A stretch of 64,000 nucleotides of DNA from positions 5,084,001-5,148,000 of the forward strand of contig NC_023036.2 in assembly GCF_000317305.3 (NCBI RefSeq). Reading direction: 5' to 3'. This document shows, in pieces, positions 23,254 to 37,088 of this stretch. The stretch's first letter is position 1; each line of letters opens with the position of its first letter. The notes below the pieces were generated by a model that saw nothing but the letters and a program-made list of their open reading frames with translations, was not told the origin of the DNA and searched no databases. This stretch comes from Mycolicibacterium neoaurum VKM Ac-1815D (GTDB lineage: Bacteria; Actinomycetota; Actinomycetes; Mycobacteriales; Mycobacteriaceae). The translations under genes were made by a program, and so were the position numbers.

Positions 23254-24264
23254 TCACATCGGGCCACTGTGTGCGTGTCGCTGCTGTGTCTGCACGACGA
23301 ACCCCGCGAAAGTCCCGGCATGTTCGGGTAGCAGCATGGTGTCGCTACTGCAGCCGTCGGGTCCGATGAACAGGGTGGTGCTCGCGGCGAGGCGATTCCA
23401 TCGCAACGGGCGCGCCGATGACCGCTGCCACGACTCGCACGGAAGCATGACGTCGATGTGCAGACCGGAGGATGTCGGCACATACGCCCGTGCCGCGGCC
23501 AGCGTCGCCGCCACCACGGCGCGGCGGCGGATCAGGACCGCATCGCCCACGGGCTCGGACCTCTGCTCGCGCACACCGCGCACGGTGCCGGCCAGATGTC
23601 TCGCGCGCAGCGCGATGTACCGCCCGCGTTCGGCCATCGGGATCGCACACAGCCGGCGGGCGTGGGTCATCGCGCGGCTGCCGTAGTGACGACCCAGTGC
23701 GACGGTCCACTGCAGCCGGCGGTAGAACGTGCAGTACGGGGCACCGAACAGGATCAGGTCGGTGACCGTCGTGCCCGAGTTCGTGAGCTGGCGGGCGAGC
23801 TCGAACGCAATCGAGCCGCCGGCACAGTAACCGGCGATGATCATCGGTCCGCCCGGTTGGAACGCGCGGATCTGATCGGCGAAGTAGCCGGCGATGTCCT
23901 CGACGGTCGTCAGCGGCTCGCTGCCCTCCTCCAGCCCGGGCGGCTGCAGGCCGTAGAAGGGTTGCTCCGTGCCGAGGTGCTGTGCCAGCGCGCGATAGGC
24001 GAACACATCGCCGTTGTGCCCGGCGACGGCGAAGATCGGGGTATTCGTCCCGTCCGGCTGCAGCGGCACGATCGCGCGCTGCTGGGAGACCAGCCGCTGC
24101 GCCTCCCGCAGGAACGCGATCACTTCGGGCTTGCGGGTCGCGAGATCGCGCTTGTGCTCGTCGGTCAGTGCCCCGACGGGTGCATTGAGCCGCAGCCGGT
24201 CTCCGTCCAGCGCTATCCGGACGTCGAGCTTGCGCAGCTCCTCCAGAAGATCGGCAGTCGTCAC
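23254..24264 (-). CDS. Stand-alone thioesterase with N-terminal TubC-like docking domain
   Basis: A 336-residue protein ending the assembly line. Residues 1-55 (TTADLLEELRKLDVRIALDG, LTDEHKRDLATRKPEVIAFL) match the TubC-type beta-hairpin docking domain normally found at NRPS N-termini. Residues about 75-335 form an alpha/beta-hydrolase thioesterase whose elbow is GYCAGG (145-150): the nucleophile is Cys147 instead of Ser. A candidate catalytic His is in LLPEHAGTF near residue 321. It would release the peptide from the last carrier domain by hydrolysis or cyclisation. The GTG start at 24264 overlaps the upstream NRPS stop (GTGA). Type II editing thioesterase is an alternative, but no other release domain is present. 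Confidence 0.85.
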   Translation of the reverse strand: MTTADLLEELRKLDVRIALDGDRLRLNAPVGALTDEHKRDLATRKPEVIAFLREAQRLVSQQRAIVPLQPDGTNTPIFAVAGHNGDVFAYRALAQHLGTEQPFYGLQPPGLEEGSEPLTTVEDIAGYFADQIRAFQPGGPMIIAGYCAGGSIAFELARQLTNSGTTVTDLILFGAPYCTFYRRLQWTVALGRHYGSRAMTHARRLCAIPMAERGRYIALRARHLAGTVRGVREQRSEPVGDAVLIRRRAVVAATLAAARAYVPTSSGLHIDVMLPCESWQRSSARPLRWNRLAASTTLFIGPDGCSSDTMLLPEHAGTFAGFVVQTQQRHAHSGPM

Positions 24265-27200
24265 AGTTCGATCTCCTCCCGCTCGCCACTGCCGGCGAAT
24301 GCAAGCCGGTCGCTGCCGACGGTGGCCCATGACAGCGCGTCGATGGCGGCGGCGAGCTGTTCCGGTGTCGGACGTTCGAACAGATTGCGCAGAGGCAGCT
24401 CGACACGCGCCGATTCGCACACGTTCGCCATCACCCGCGCCGCCATCAGCGAATGCCCGCCGAGGTCGAAAAAGTTGTCGAAGACACCGATATCGCTGCG
24501 GCGCAACGCTTCACTGAACGCGGCGACGACGAGCGCCTCACTTGTGGACCGGGGGTCCACGAACGGGCACGGCTGGCTGCGTTGGTGGGTGGGTGCGGGT
24601 AAGGCTTTGCGGTCGAGTTTGGCGCTGGTGGTCAACGGCAGCGCATCGAGGTACTGGAAGTGCGCGGGCACCATGTACTCGGGCAACCGGGTGTGCAGCA
24701 CCTGACGCAGATCAGCGATCAACGACGGCCCCGCATCCACGGCCACCAGATACGCGACAAGCTTCTTCTCACCGGGAACATCCTCACGATCGATGACCGC
24801 AACCTGATGCACCGCAGGATGTTCGGCGATCACCGTCTCGACCTCACCGAGCTCGACACGGAAACCACGGATCTTGACCTGCTGATCGATACGGCCCAGA
24901 TACTCCAACTCACCACCGGCCCCACGCCGCGCCAGATCCCCACTGCGATACATCGGCCCACCATGGAACGGATCGGTCAAAAAACGCTGAGCAGTGAGCT
25001 CAGGACGATTCAAATACCCCGCCGCCACCCCGGCACCGGCGATATAGAGCTCACCGGGCACACCGATGGGCACCGGCCGACCCTGCTCATCGAGCAGATA
25101 GATCCGGATATCGGGCAACGGCGCCCCGATCACACTGCCCACACCCGCAGCCAGATCAGCCCCGGTGATCCGCCGGCAGGTCACATACAACGTCGCCTCG
25201 GTGGGCCCGTACATATTGATGACCTGCGGACTGTCATCACCGTAACGCTCGAACCAGGGCGCCAAACTCGCCAACTGCAATGCCTCACCGCACAACAACA
25301 CATAACGCAACGCAAACCCAGCACGCGGGGCAACCCGATCGACATCGATGAACGCACAAAACCCGGTCGGCGTCTGACTGAGCACACTGACCCGTTCACG
25401 CTCCACCAACCCACGAAACGCCGCCGGATCACGACTGGTGTCATGATCGACCACCACCAGCCGGCCCCCGACCAGCAACGCCCCCCACAACTCCGACACC
25501 GAGATGTCAAACGAATACGAATGCCACAACGTCCACACATCATCGGGCCCGAAACCAAACCGCTCAATCGTGGTCTCGAACAGCCGCAACACATTACGGT
25601 GAGTCACCCGCACACCCTTGGGCTGACCAGTCGAACCCGAGGTATACATCACATACGCCAGATCCCCACCGCGACCCTGCACCGCCGGCGACACAGAACC
25701 GCAACCCACCACCGGCAACGGCTCATCAAGACACACACACCGCACCGACAACCCACCCAGTTCCCCCACCACACCACGCTGGGTCAACACCACCCCCACC
25801 CCGGCATCAGCGAGCATGAACCCCACCCGCTCCACCGGATACAACGGATCCAACGGCAGATAAGCCGCCCCCACCTTCAAAATCCCCAGAATCCCCACCA
25901 CCACATCAACACCACGGGCAACCCGAAGACCCACCACCGCACCGGCACCCACACCCAACCCACGCAGACACCCCGCCACCGCCTCAGCCCGACAGTCAAG
26001 CTCGGCATAACTCAACTCCACCCGACCACCCACACCATCAGCACACACCGCCACCGCATCCGGACGCGCCGCCACCTGACGCGCAAAACCCGCATGCAAC
26101 GTCACATCCCGAGGCACCACCACCGGAACCCCACCATCACCCACCAACACCACACGCTCACCCACACTCAGCAGTGACATGTCGGCCAGTCGACGGGTCG
26201 GCTCCGCCACGATCTGTTCGAGCAGCAGACGGTACTGGGCGAGCCAGCGTGCGACCGTCGCCTCGTCGAACAGATCGGCATTGAACTCACATTCGAGCAC
26301 GACGCGGTCGCCGTCATCGATGGCGGTGACACCGAACTCGAAGTTGTAGTACGCCTTCGGCATCTCAAGACCGGCGACAACGACATCACCGAAATCGAAG
26401 GTGCTGCTGAACTTGTCGTTGAAGAACAGGGACACCAGCGGCATCCGGCCCGGATCCCTGGGCAGCCTCAGCCGCTGCACCAGCGTGCCGAAGGTGAGGC
26501 GCTGATGCGCCTGGGCATCGAAGAATGCGCTGCGCACCGCGCGCAGGTGTTCGGCGAAGGTCAGCTCCTCATCGATGTGGCAGCGCAGCGGAATGGTGTT
26601 GACACCGTGCGCCACCAGGTGACGGTTCTCCTGGAGCGCCTGACTCGCCATTGGCACACCGATGATGAAGTCGTCGGCGGCGGTGAGGCGCCCGACGAGC
26701 ACCTCGAAGGCCGCCAGCATCGCCACGAACTGGGTCGCCCCCTGCTGCGCCGCGGTCGCGCGGAAGTCGTTGAAGACCGCCTTGTCGATGCTCAGGACCT
26801 GCCTGCCGGCGCTGTAGGTCTTATACACCGGGCGTGCGTGATCGAGGGGCAGTTCGAAAGACGGGACTCCACTCGCATATTGCTCGGTCCAGAAGTCCAG
26901 TGCCGCATCGGTTTCGGCGAGGATATCGGCTCGCTGCTGGTCGGCCACGAAGTCACGGAAGGATGCGGCCGGGGCCAGCTCGGCCGCCAGCCCGACCCGG
27001 TCGGCCGCATAGATTCGGGCCAGGTCATCGAAGATCACGGTCGAGGACCATCCGTCGACGATCACGTGGTGCGCGGTGAACACGAATCGGTGGCGGTCGG
27101 GGGCCTCGTGGACGATTTCCGCGCGCCACAACGGTGCGGTGCCCAGATCGAACGGTGTGCGGGTCTCTCGATCGACGATGCCCGCGATCACCGTCTCACG

Positions 27201-27518
27201 CTCTCCGGGCCCGAGTCCGGAGAGGTCGGTCAGTACCGGTGCAACCGCCACCTCGGACAGGATGCGCTGCGATTCGTCGACCAGATCGATCGAGATGCGC
27301 AGGGCCTCATGCCGCTGTACGACTTCGGACAGCGCATACTGCAACGATTCCACCGACAGCGCACCGTGCAGCGTCAGCACGAAACACTGGTTGTACGAGC
27401 AGTTGGCCTCATCGCTCATGAGGGTCGCCGCACAGATCTCACGTTGCGGCTCGGTCAGTGCGAAGTCGTCGTCGTTCGCCGCGAACGGATCGAAATCGAC
27501 GGATTCGAAGTGCGCCAT
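24261..27518 (-). CDS. Nonribosomal peptide synthetase, module 2 (C-A-PCP)
   Basis: A 1085-residue single-module NRPS. The condensation domain (about 20-440) has HHVIVDG at 150-156. The adenylation domain (about 449-980) has YTSGSTGQPKG, the late A8 region GELEYLGRIDQQVKIRGFRV (split over A7-A8) and an A10 lysine in SAKLDRK. The PCP has LGGHSL with Ser near 1023. My reading of the ten pocket residues is D-I-S-S-L-C-M-L-Y-K, which matches no code I know. The A domain appears identical to that of the upstream module. The C-terminus EREEIEL is acidic and could dock to the thioesterase's TubC-like domain. ATG 27518 follows the previous stop by four bases. No epimerase, methyltransferase or thioesterase domain is present. 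Confidence 0.95.
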   Translation of the reverse strand: MAHFESVDFDPFAANDDDFALTEPQREICAATLMSDEANCSYNQCFVLTLHGALSVESLQYALSEVVQRHEALRISIDLVDESQRILSEVAVAPVLTDLSGLGPGERETVIAGIVDRETRTPFDLGTAPLWRAEIVHEAPDRHRFVFTAHHVIVDGWSSTVIFDDLARIYAADRVGLAAELAPAASFRDFVADQQRADILAETDAALDFWTEQYASGVPSFELPLDHARPVYKTYSAGRQVLSIDKAVFNDFRATAAQQGATQFVAMLAAFEVLVGRLTAADDFIIGVPMASQALQENRHLVAHGVNTIPLRCHIDEELTFAEHLRAVRSAFFDAQAHQRLTFGTLVQRLRLPRDPGRMPLVSLFFNDKFSSTFDFGDVVVAGLEMPKAYYNFEFGVTAIDDGDRVVLECEFNADLFDEATVARWLAQYRLLLEQIVAEPTRRLADMSLLSVGERVVLVGDGGVPVVVPRDVTLHAGFARQVAARPDAVAVCADGVGGRVELSYAELDCRAEAVAGCLRGLGVGAGAVVGLRVARGVDVVVGILGILKVGAAYLPLDPLYPVERVGFMLADAGVGVVLTQRGVVGELGGLSVRCVCLDEPLPVVGCGSVSPAVQGRGGDLAYVMYTSGSTGQPKGVRVTHRNVLRLFETTIERFGFGPDDVWTLWHSYSFDISVSELWGALLVGGRLVVVDHDTSRDPAAFRGLVERERVSVLSQTPTGFCAFIDVDRVAPRAGFALRYVLLCGEALQLASLAPWFERYGDDSPQVINMYGPTEATLYVTCRRITGADLAAGVGSVIGAPLPDIRIYLLDEQGRPVPIGVPGELYIAGAGVAAGYLNRPELTAQRFLTDPFHGGPMYRSGDLARRGAGGELEYLGRIDQQVKIRGFRVELGEVETVIAEHPAVHQVAVIDREDVPGEKKLVAYLVAVDAGPSLIADLRQVLHTRLPEYMVPAHFQYLDALPLTTSAKLDRKALPAPTHQRSQPCPFVDPRSTSEALVVAAFSEALRRSDIGVFDNFFDLGGHSLMAARVMANVCESARVELPLRNLFERPTPEQLAAAIDALSWATVGSDRLAFAGSGEREEIEL
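24576..26172 (-). repeat. 1,597-bp direct repeat, copy 1 (whole adenylation domain)
   Basis: This segment appears identical to 27865-29461 (offset 3,289 bp). It begins and ends in the C-A and A-PCP linkers, so exactly the adenylation domain is shared. The predicted peptides are identical in all frames compared, including antisense frames, implying identity at synonymous sites too. Confidence 0.9.
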
Positions 27519-27522
27519 CACG

Positions 27523-30500
27523 TCACCGCCGCCCGACCAGGGCACGGCTGCGCGCATGGGCTTCGCGTTGTCTGCGTGCGCGATCCATCGCCTCGCCGGT
27601 GCTGACGGTCCTGTGCTGCTCACCCGCGAGGTGGCGCGCCAGCGTACGCACGGTCGGGTACTGCAGCAGGGCGACGATCGGCAGATCGGCGCGCAGTTTG
27701 TCCGTCAGTTGCGCGTGCACCCTGATGCTGAGCAGCGAATCGCCGCCCAGTTCGAAGAAGTGGTCGTCGAGACCCACGCTGTCGACGCGCAGTACCGCCT
27801 TCCAGACGTCGGCGATCGTCTCTTCTGCCGGGTTACGCGGACCCGACGGAGGTTCGCCGTTGCTGCTGCGTTGGTGGGTGGGTGCGGGTAAGGCTTTGCG
27901 GTCGAGTTTGGCGCTGGTGGTCAACGGCAGCGCATCGAGGTACTGGAAGTGCGCGGGCACCATGTACTCGGGCAACCGGGTGTGCAGCACCTGACGCAGA
28001 TCAGCGATCAACGACGGCCCCGCATCCACGGCCACCAGATACGCGACAAGCTTCTTCTCACCGGGAACATCCTCACGATCGATGACCGCAACCTGATGCA
28101 CCGCAGGATGTTCGGCGATCACCGTCTCGACCTCACCGAGCTCGACACGGAAACCACGGATCTTGACCTGCTGATCGATACGGCCCAGATACTCCAACTC
28201 ACCACCGGCCCCACGCCGCGCCAGATCCCCACTGCGATACATCGGCCCACCATGGAACGGATCGGTCAAAAAACGCTGAGCAGTGAGCTCAGGACGATTC
28301 AAATACCCCGCCGCCACCCCGGCACCGGCGATATAGAGCTCACCGGGCACACCGATGGGCACCGGCCGACCCTGCTCATCGAGCAGATAGATCCGGATAT
28401 CGGGCAACGGCGCCCCGATCACACTGCCCACACCCGCAGCCAGATCAGCCCCGGTGATCCGCCGGCAGGTCACATACAACGTCGCCTCGGTGGGCCCGTA
28501 CATATTGATGACCTGCGGACTGTCATCACCGTAACGCTCGAACCAGGGCGCCAAACTCGCCAACTGCAATGCCTCACCGCACAACAACACATAACGCAAC
28601 GCAAACCCAGCACGCGGGGCAACCCGATCGACATCGATGAACGCACAAAACCCGGTCGGCGTCTGACTGAGCACACTGACCCGTTCACGCTCCACCAACC
28701 CACGAAACGCCGCCGGATCACGACTGGTGTCATGATCGACCACCACCAGCCGGCCCCCGACCAGCAACGCCCCCCACAACTCCGACACCGAGATGTCAAA
28801 CGAATACGAATGCCACAACGTCCACACATCATCGGGCCCGAAACCAAACCGCTCAATCGTGGTCTCGAACAGCCGCAACACATTACGGTGAGTCACCCGC
28901 ACACCCTTGGGCTGACCAGTCGAACCCGAGGTATACATCACATACGCCAGATCCCCACCGCGACCCTGCACCGCCGGCGACACAGAACCGCAACCCACCA
29001 CCGGCAACGGCTCATCAAGACACACACACCGCACCGACAACCCACCCAGTTCCCCCACCACACCACGCTGGGTCAACACCACCCCCACCCCGGCATCAGC
29101 GAGCATGAACCCCACCCGCTCCACCGGATACAACGGATCCAACGGCAGATAAGCCGCCCCCACCTTCAAAATCCCCAGAATCCCCACCACCACATCAACA
29201 CCACGGGCAACCCGAAGACCCACCACCGCACCGGCACCCACACCCAACCCACGCAGACACCCCGCCACCGCCTCAGCCCGACAGTCAAGCTCGGCATAAC
29301 TCAACTCCACCCGACCACCCACACCATCAGCACACACCGCCACCGCATCCGGACGCGCCGCCACCTGACGCGCAAAACCCGCATGCAACGTCACATCCCG
29401 AGGCACCACCACCGGAACCCCACCATCACCCACCAACACCACACGCTCACCCACACTCAGCGGGTCGAGTTGACCGAGGAACTTCGGTTCGCCATCGGCG
29501 AACTGCGCCAGCAGGTGCACCAGGTGGCCGAGCATCCGCGTGACGGCCGGCGCGGCGAAACGCTTGGTCGAGTAGTCCAGCCGCAGCAGCATGGCGCCGG
29601 AGCCGTCGTCGCCGTAGGCCATCAGTGCGAGTGGGAAGTTCGTCTGTCCCCGGTACTCGAAATGCCGGCCCGGCATCTGGAGTTGCATGTCGAGAGTGTG
29701 GTGGTCGTAGACGATCACACTCTCGAACAGCGGTGCGCCGCGGGCCACCCCGCTGCACGCCTGCACGGTGCCCAGCGGGGTCTGCTCGTAGGGGCGCAGC
29801 GCGCTCTGCTGAGCGCGCAGCGCGCGCAGCCACGGCCCGATCTCGGCGTCGCCGTCGACGCCGACCCGCATGGGGAGGGTATTGATGAACAGGCCGGTGA
29901 TCCGGTCGGCGTCATCGAATCCGGTGATGCGGCCGGCGCGCGTCACCCCGAACACGATGTCGGACTCTCCGGAGTAGCGGTGCAGCAGGACCGCCCATGC
30001 GGCCTGCACCATCGTGCTGACCGAGACATCGGCCCGGTGCGCCGCGTGGCGCAGCTGCTCGGTCAGATCCTTCGGCAGACGCTGCTCACAGGCGCTCGCC
30101 GGTGCGGTGCTCTCATCGGCGGCATGCGGTGCGTCGATCCCGAAGGGTGTCGACATGCCGAAGTCACCCAGCCGCTCGCGCCAGAATGTCTCGGCGACAC
30201 CGTGATCGAGCGAGCGACGCCATTCGATGTAGTCGCGGTACGGACGTGCCGCCGGCAATGACAACAACTCCCCACGCTGCGCGGCCTCATAGAGCGCGAA
30301 CCATTCGTGCAACACGATGTAGGAACGTCCGTCGAGCAGGGCGTGGTGAAATGTCCACAGAACTCTGCTCTTTACCGCGGGAAGCCGGGCGATGAAGAGC
30401 CTCATCATCGGGGCATCGGACATGTCGACATCGAGGCGGCTGTCGGCGAGCACGTGGGCATCGAAGCGCTCGTCGGCCGCCTCCGGGGCGATATCGCGCC

Positions 30501-30760
30501 AGTCGGCGACGGTGGCGGCGAGTGGCGCATGCGCCAGCACTTCCTGGCACGGCTCCCCGACGTCCACCCAGCGGAATCGCGTGCGCATGACCGAATGCCG
30601 TTGCATCACCTGTGCCATGGCCTGTTCGAACAGCGCGACGTCGAGTTCCTCGTCCACCGAGATGACGACATGTTCGATGTTCGTGCCGTCCCCCGGCGCG
30701 CTCAATGCCTGATACAGCATGCTCGCCTGCATCGGCGACAGCTCGTAACTGTCCACCACC

Positions 30761-30768
<8 letters not shown>
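27523..30768 (-). CDS. Nonribosomal peptide synthetase, module 1 (C-A-PCP)
   Basis: A 1081-residue single-module NRPS acting directly after the PKS. The condensation domain has HHALLDG at 141-147 and should accept the beta-aminoacyl group from the PKS carrier. The adenylation domain (about 436-968) lies wholly in the 1.6-kb repeat, so its pocket is the same as in module 2. The PCP has LGGDSL with Ser near 1011. The C-terminal tail (RARRQREAHARSRALVGRR) is basic and helical, while the next NRPS starts acidic, suggesting electrostatic docking. The ATG at 30768 overlaps the PKS stop by eight bases. No MbtH-like gene or phosphopantetheinyl transferase is visible nearby. Confidence 0.95.
27865..29461 (-). 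repeat. 1,597-bp direct repeat, copy 2 (whole adenylation domain)
   Basis: Second copy of the adenylation-domain repeat, in the module 1 gene. Divergence starts abruptly on both sides: the condensation and carrier domains of the two genes are clearly different. Recent duplication or gene conversion is implied; collapse or mis-assembly of a repeat is the technical alternative. Confidence 0.9.
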
Positions 30769-35101
<4,333 letters not shown>

Positions 35102-35722
35102 TGGATGGCCGCCCCCACGTCCGGTTATGTTGGTGTGCTGGTTTTTTGACTTTGGCCCGCACATGGCTCGAAAGACGATATGACGTCTCTTCTGTGACCG
35201 AAGAGTACGAGTATGCGGCGAGTTTCGCTAGGGGTCTCACGACGTAACCGACAGGGGTGTAGGCATTTTGGCGACCGACACCGGCTTCCGGAGGCCCCTG
35301 CAACGCCCACCGGTGAACCGGGGGCTAGTTCTCCATCACCCCCGGGTCTAGTTCCTCCGGACCCGGGGGACCGGCAGGTTCTGGACCCTCGTATCACCGT
35401 GCATCTGCGCTTAGGGCGCCGCGCCCGCCGCGGAAACGTCTGCACAATCAGCGCAATGGTCCGGCGTGGGCGCGAGCGCACGAAACCCGAGAGCTAGCCG
35501 GGTTAATCCAGGGACTGGGTAGCGATTCATCCGAAATATCGTTCCTATGGTCCATGTACTGCCGGCAGCCAGCAAACAATAGTGAGCATGTGCTTCACGA
35601 GATGACTCGACATGGTGTTCTCAGCGAGTGTTCGTGCAGCCCGTCTGCTGACATTGATCGGCCGTCTCGCCGTCCGGGCTCTTCACCGGAGTCCGAGCCG
35701 CGGCCTGAATGGGGGATCTGAC
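35102..35722. other. 621-bp divergent intergenic region (PKS / polysaccharide operons)
   Basis: This separates the PKS gene (minus) from ugd (plus) and must hold both promoters. It contains the competing hairpins at 35318-35369 and A/T-richer patches near 35150-35215 and 35530-35550. Short open frames here (for example 35213-35497) are arginine-rich, have no recognisable domain and are not called. No KstR site is seen. Confidence 0.6.
35318..35369 (-). promoter_or_regulatory. Mutually exclusive hairpins in the PKS leader (possible attenuator)
   Basis: On the minus strand, segment 35360-35369 pairs perfectly over 10 bp with 35339-35348. The latter can instead pair over 7 bp with 35318-35324 downstream. 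Both loops carry a GGAG(G)AACTA sequence, and a tiny ATG-GAG-AAC-TAG frame lies in the second loop. Shared-arm layout about 220-270 nt before the PKS start resembles an attenuation switch; function is inferred. Confidence 0.4.
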
Positions 35723-37042
35723 GTGAAGGTCGCCGTAATCGGAGCCGGGTACCTGGGGCTGACACATGCCGCATGTCTGGCGCAACTCGGGCACAGCGTG
35801 CTGACCGCCGATACCGATCCGGACAAGGTGGCCAGACTGCGTTCTGGCGCAGTGCCGTTCTTCGAGCCGGGACTGGACATCATCGTCGGCGAGGGCATGG
35901 CCTCCGGACGTCTCGCGTTCACCGAATCATCCTATGAGGCAGCAGCATTCGCGGACATATATTTCATCACCGTTGGCACACCGCAGAACAAGGACGATGC
36001 GAGCGCCGACCTGTCCTACGTCGAGGCGGCGATCGACTCCCTGTGCCGCCATCTCGACCGGCCCGCGCTCATCGTCGGCAAGTCGACGGTGCCGGTGGGA
36101 ACGGCGCAGCGGCTGGCGGATCGGGTACGCCGGACCGCCCCGGCCGGCGCCGCGGTGAAGCTGACGTGGAATCCGGAGTTCCTCAGGGAAGGGTTCGCGA
36201 TACGGGACACCTTGCATCCCGACCGGATCGTGTTGGGTCTGGAGGACCGTTGCGACCTCCGCTCCGAGGAGATCATCCGGGAACTGTATGCCCCTCTTCT
36301 GGACGAGGGCATCCCGTTCCTGGTGACGAGCCTCGAGACCGCCGAACTGGCCAAGGTAGCGGCCAATGCGTTCCTCGCCACGAAGATCTCGTTCATCAAC
36401 GCGATCGCCGAAGTGTGTGAGGCCGCCTCTGCGGATGTCACATCGCTCGCCGACGTGATCGGGTACGACGACCGCATCGGACGCCGGTTCCTCAACGCCG
36501 GGTTGGGGTTCGGTGGCGGCTGTCTGTCCAAGGACATCCGAGCATTCATCTCCCGCGCACACGAACTGGGAGTGGGCGAATCATTGAACTTCCTTCGGGA
36601 GATCGACGGCATCAACCTCCGGCGCCGTACCCGCGTGGTCACGATGGCCCGGGAGGAGTGTGGATCATTCGCCGGGGCACGGGTCGCTGTCCTCGGTTCG
36701 GCGTTCAAACCGAACACCGATGACATCCGCGATTCGCCCGCGCTGGCCGTCGCCGACCAGATCCGTTCGGAGGGCGCGGATGTGACGGTCTACGACCCCA
36801 AGGCGATGGACAACTCCCGGAAATCTTTCCCGGCGCTCAACTTTGCGTTCTCCGCTGTCGAGGCCTGCATGGAAGCCGATGCCGTTCTCGTCCTCACCGA
36901 GTGGGATGAATTCCGCCGGCTTCGGCCACAGGAACTGGCCGATGTCACCACATCCCGGCGCATCATCGACGCGCGAAACTGCCTCGATCCGGATATCTGG
37001 CGGGCGGCGGGCTGGACCTATCGCGGGCTGGGATGCCAATGA
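35723..37042 (+). CDS. ugd: UDP-glucose 6-dehydrogenase
   Basis: A 439-residue NAD-dependent nucleotide-sugar dehydrogenase converting UDP-glucose to UDP-glucuronate. The NAD motif is GAGYLG (7-12), ITVGTPQ is at 82-88, WNPEFLREG at 149-157, and the catalytic cysteine is C267 in FGGGCLSKD, a slight variant of FGGSCFPKD. Start is GTG 35723 with GGGGGA seven bases upstream; an in-frame ATG at 35612 would add 37 basic residues without homology. It begins the plus-strand operon, and the next gene uses its product. GDP-mannose specificity is less likely because a clearer GDP-mannose dehydrogenase lies at 48.6 kb. Confidence 0.88.
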   Translation: MKVAVIGAGYLGLTHAACLAQLGHSVLTADTDPDKVARLRSGAVPFFEPGLDIIVGEGMASGRLAFTESSYEAAAFADIYFITVGTPQNKDDASADLSYVEAAIDSLCRHLDRPALIVGKSTVPVGTAQRLADRVRRTAPAGAAVKLTWNPEFLREGFAIRDTLHPDRIVLGLEDRCDLRSEEIIRELYAPLLDEGIPFLVTSLETAELAKVAANAFLATKISFINAIAEVCEAASADVTSLADVIGYDDRIGRRFLNAGLGFGGGCLSKDIRAFISRAHELGVGESLNFLREIDGINLRRRTRVVTMAREECGSFAGARVAVLGSAFKPNTDDIRDSPALAVADQIRSEGADVTVYDPKAMDNSRKSFPALNFAFSAVEACMEADAVLVLTEWDEFRRLRPQELADVTTSRRIIDARNCLDPDIWRAAGWTYRGLGCQ

Positions 37043-37088
37043 CGACTTTCAATGATCGGATCCACTCGGACAACAGAGGAAAACACTC

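Noticed and set aside
24660..26177. Long plus-strand open frame (about 505 codons) opposite the module 2 A domain
   Set aside because: It is His/Thr/Pro/Arg-rich with no domain pattern and mirrors the G/T-rich codons of the NRPS on the other strand; the same frame recurs in the second repeat copy.
24576..29461. Mobile element or CRISPR explanation for the long direct repeat
   Set aside because: The repeats are in-frame coding adenylation domains without terminal inverted repeats, transposase or spacer structure.
27949..30261. 770-codon plus-strand open frame opposite NRPS module 1
   Set aside because: Low-complexity shadow of the repeat and the C domain; the C, A and PCP motifs are all on the minus strand.
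35318..35369. Classical ANTAR dual-hexaloop target
   Set aside because: Loops are 11 and 14 bases and the stems compete for one arm, unlike the side-by-side hexaloop hairpins bound by ANTAR proteins.
35213..35497. Possible 94-residue gene in the PKS/ugd intergenic region
   Set aside because: Arg/Pro-rich, no ribosome site or family resemblance, and it covers the structured leader.
35612..35722. Upstream ATG start for ugd
   Set aside because: Adds 37 basic residues before the NAD-binding strand; GTG 35723 has a strong ribosome site and the correct N-terminus.
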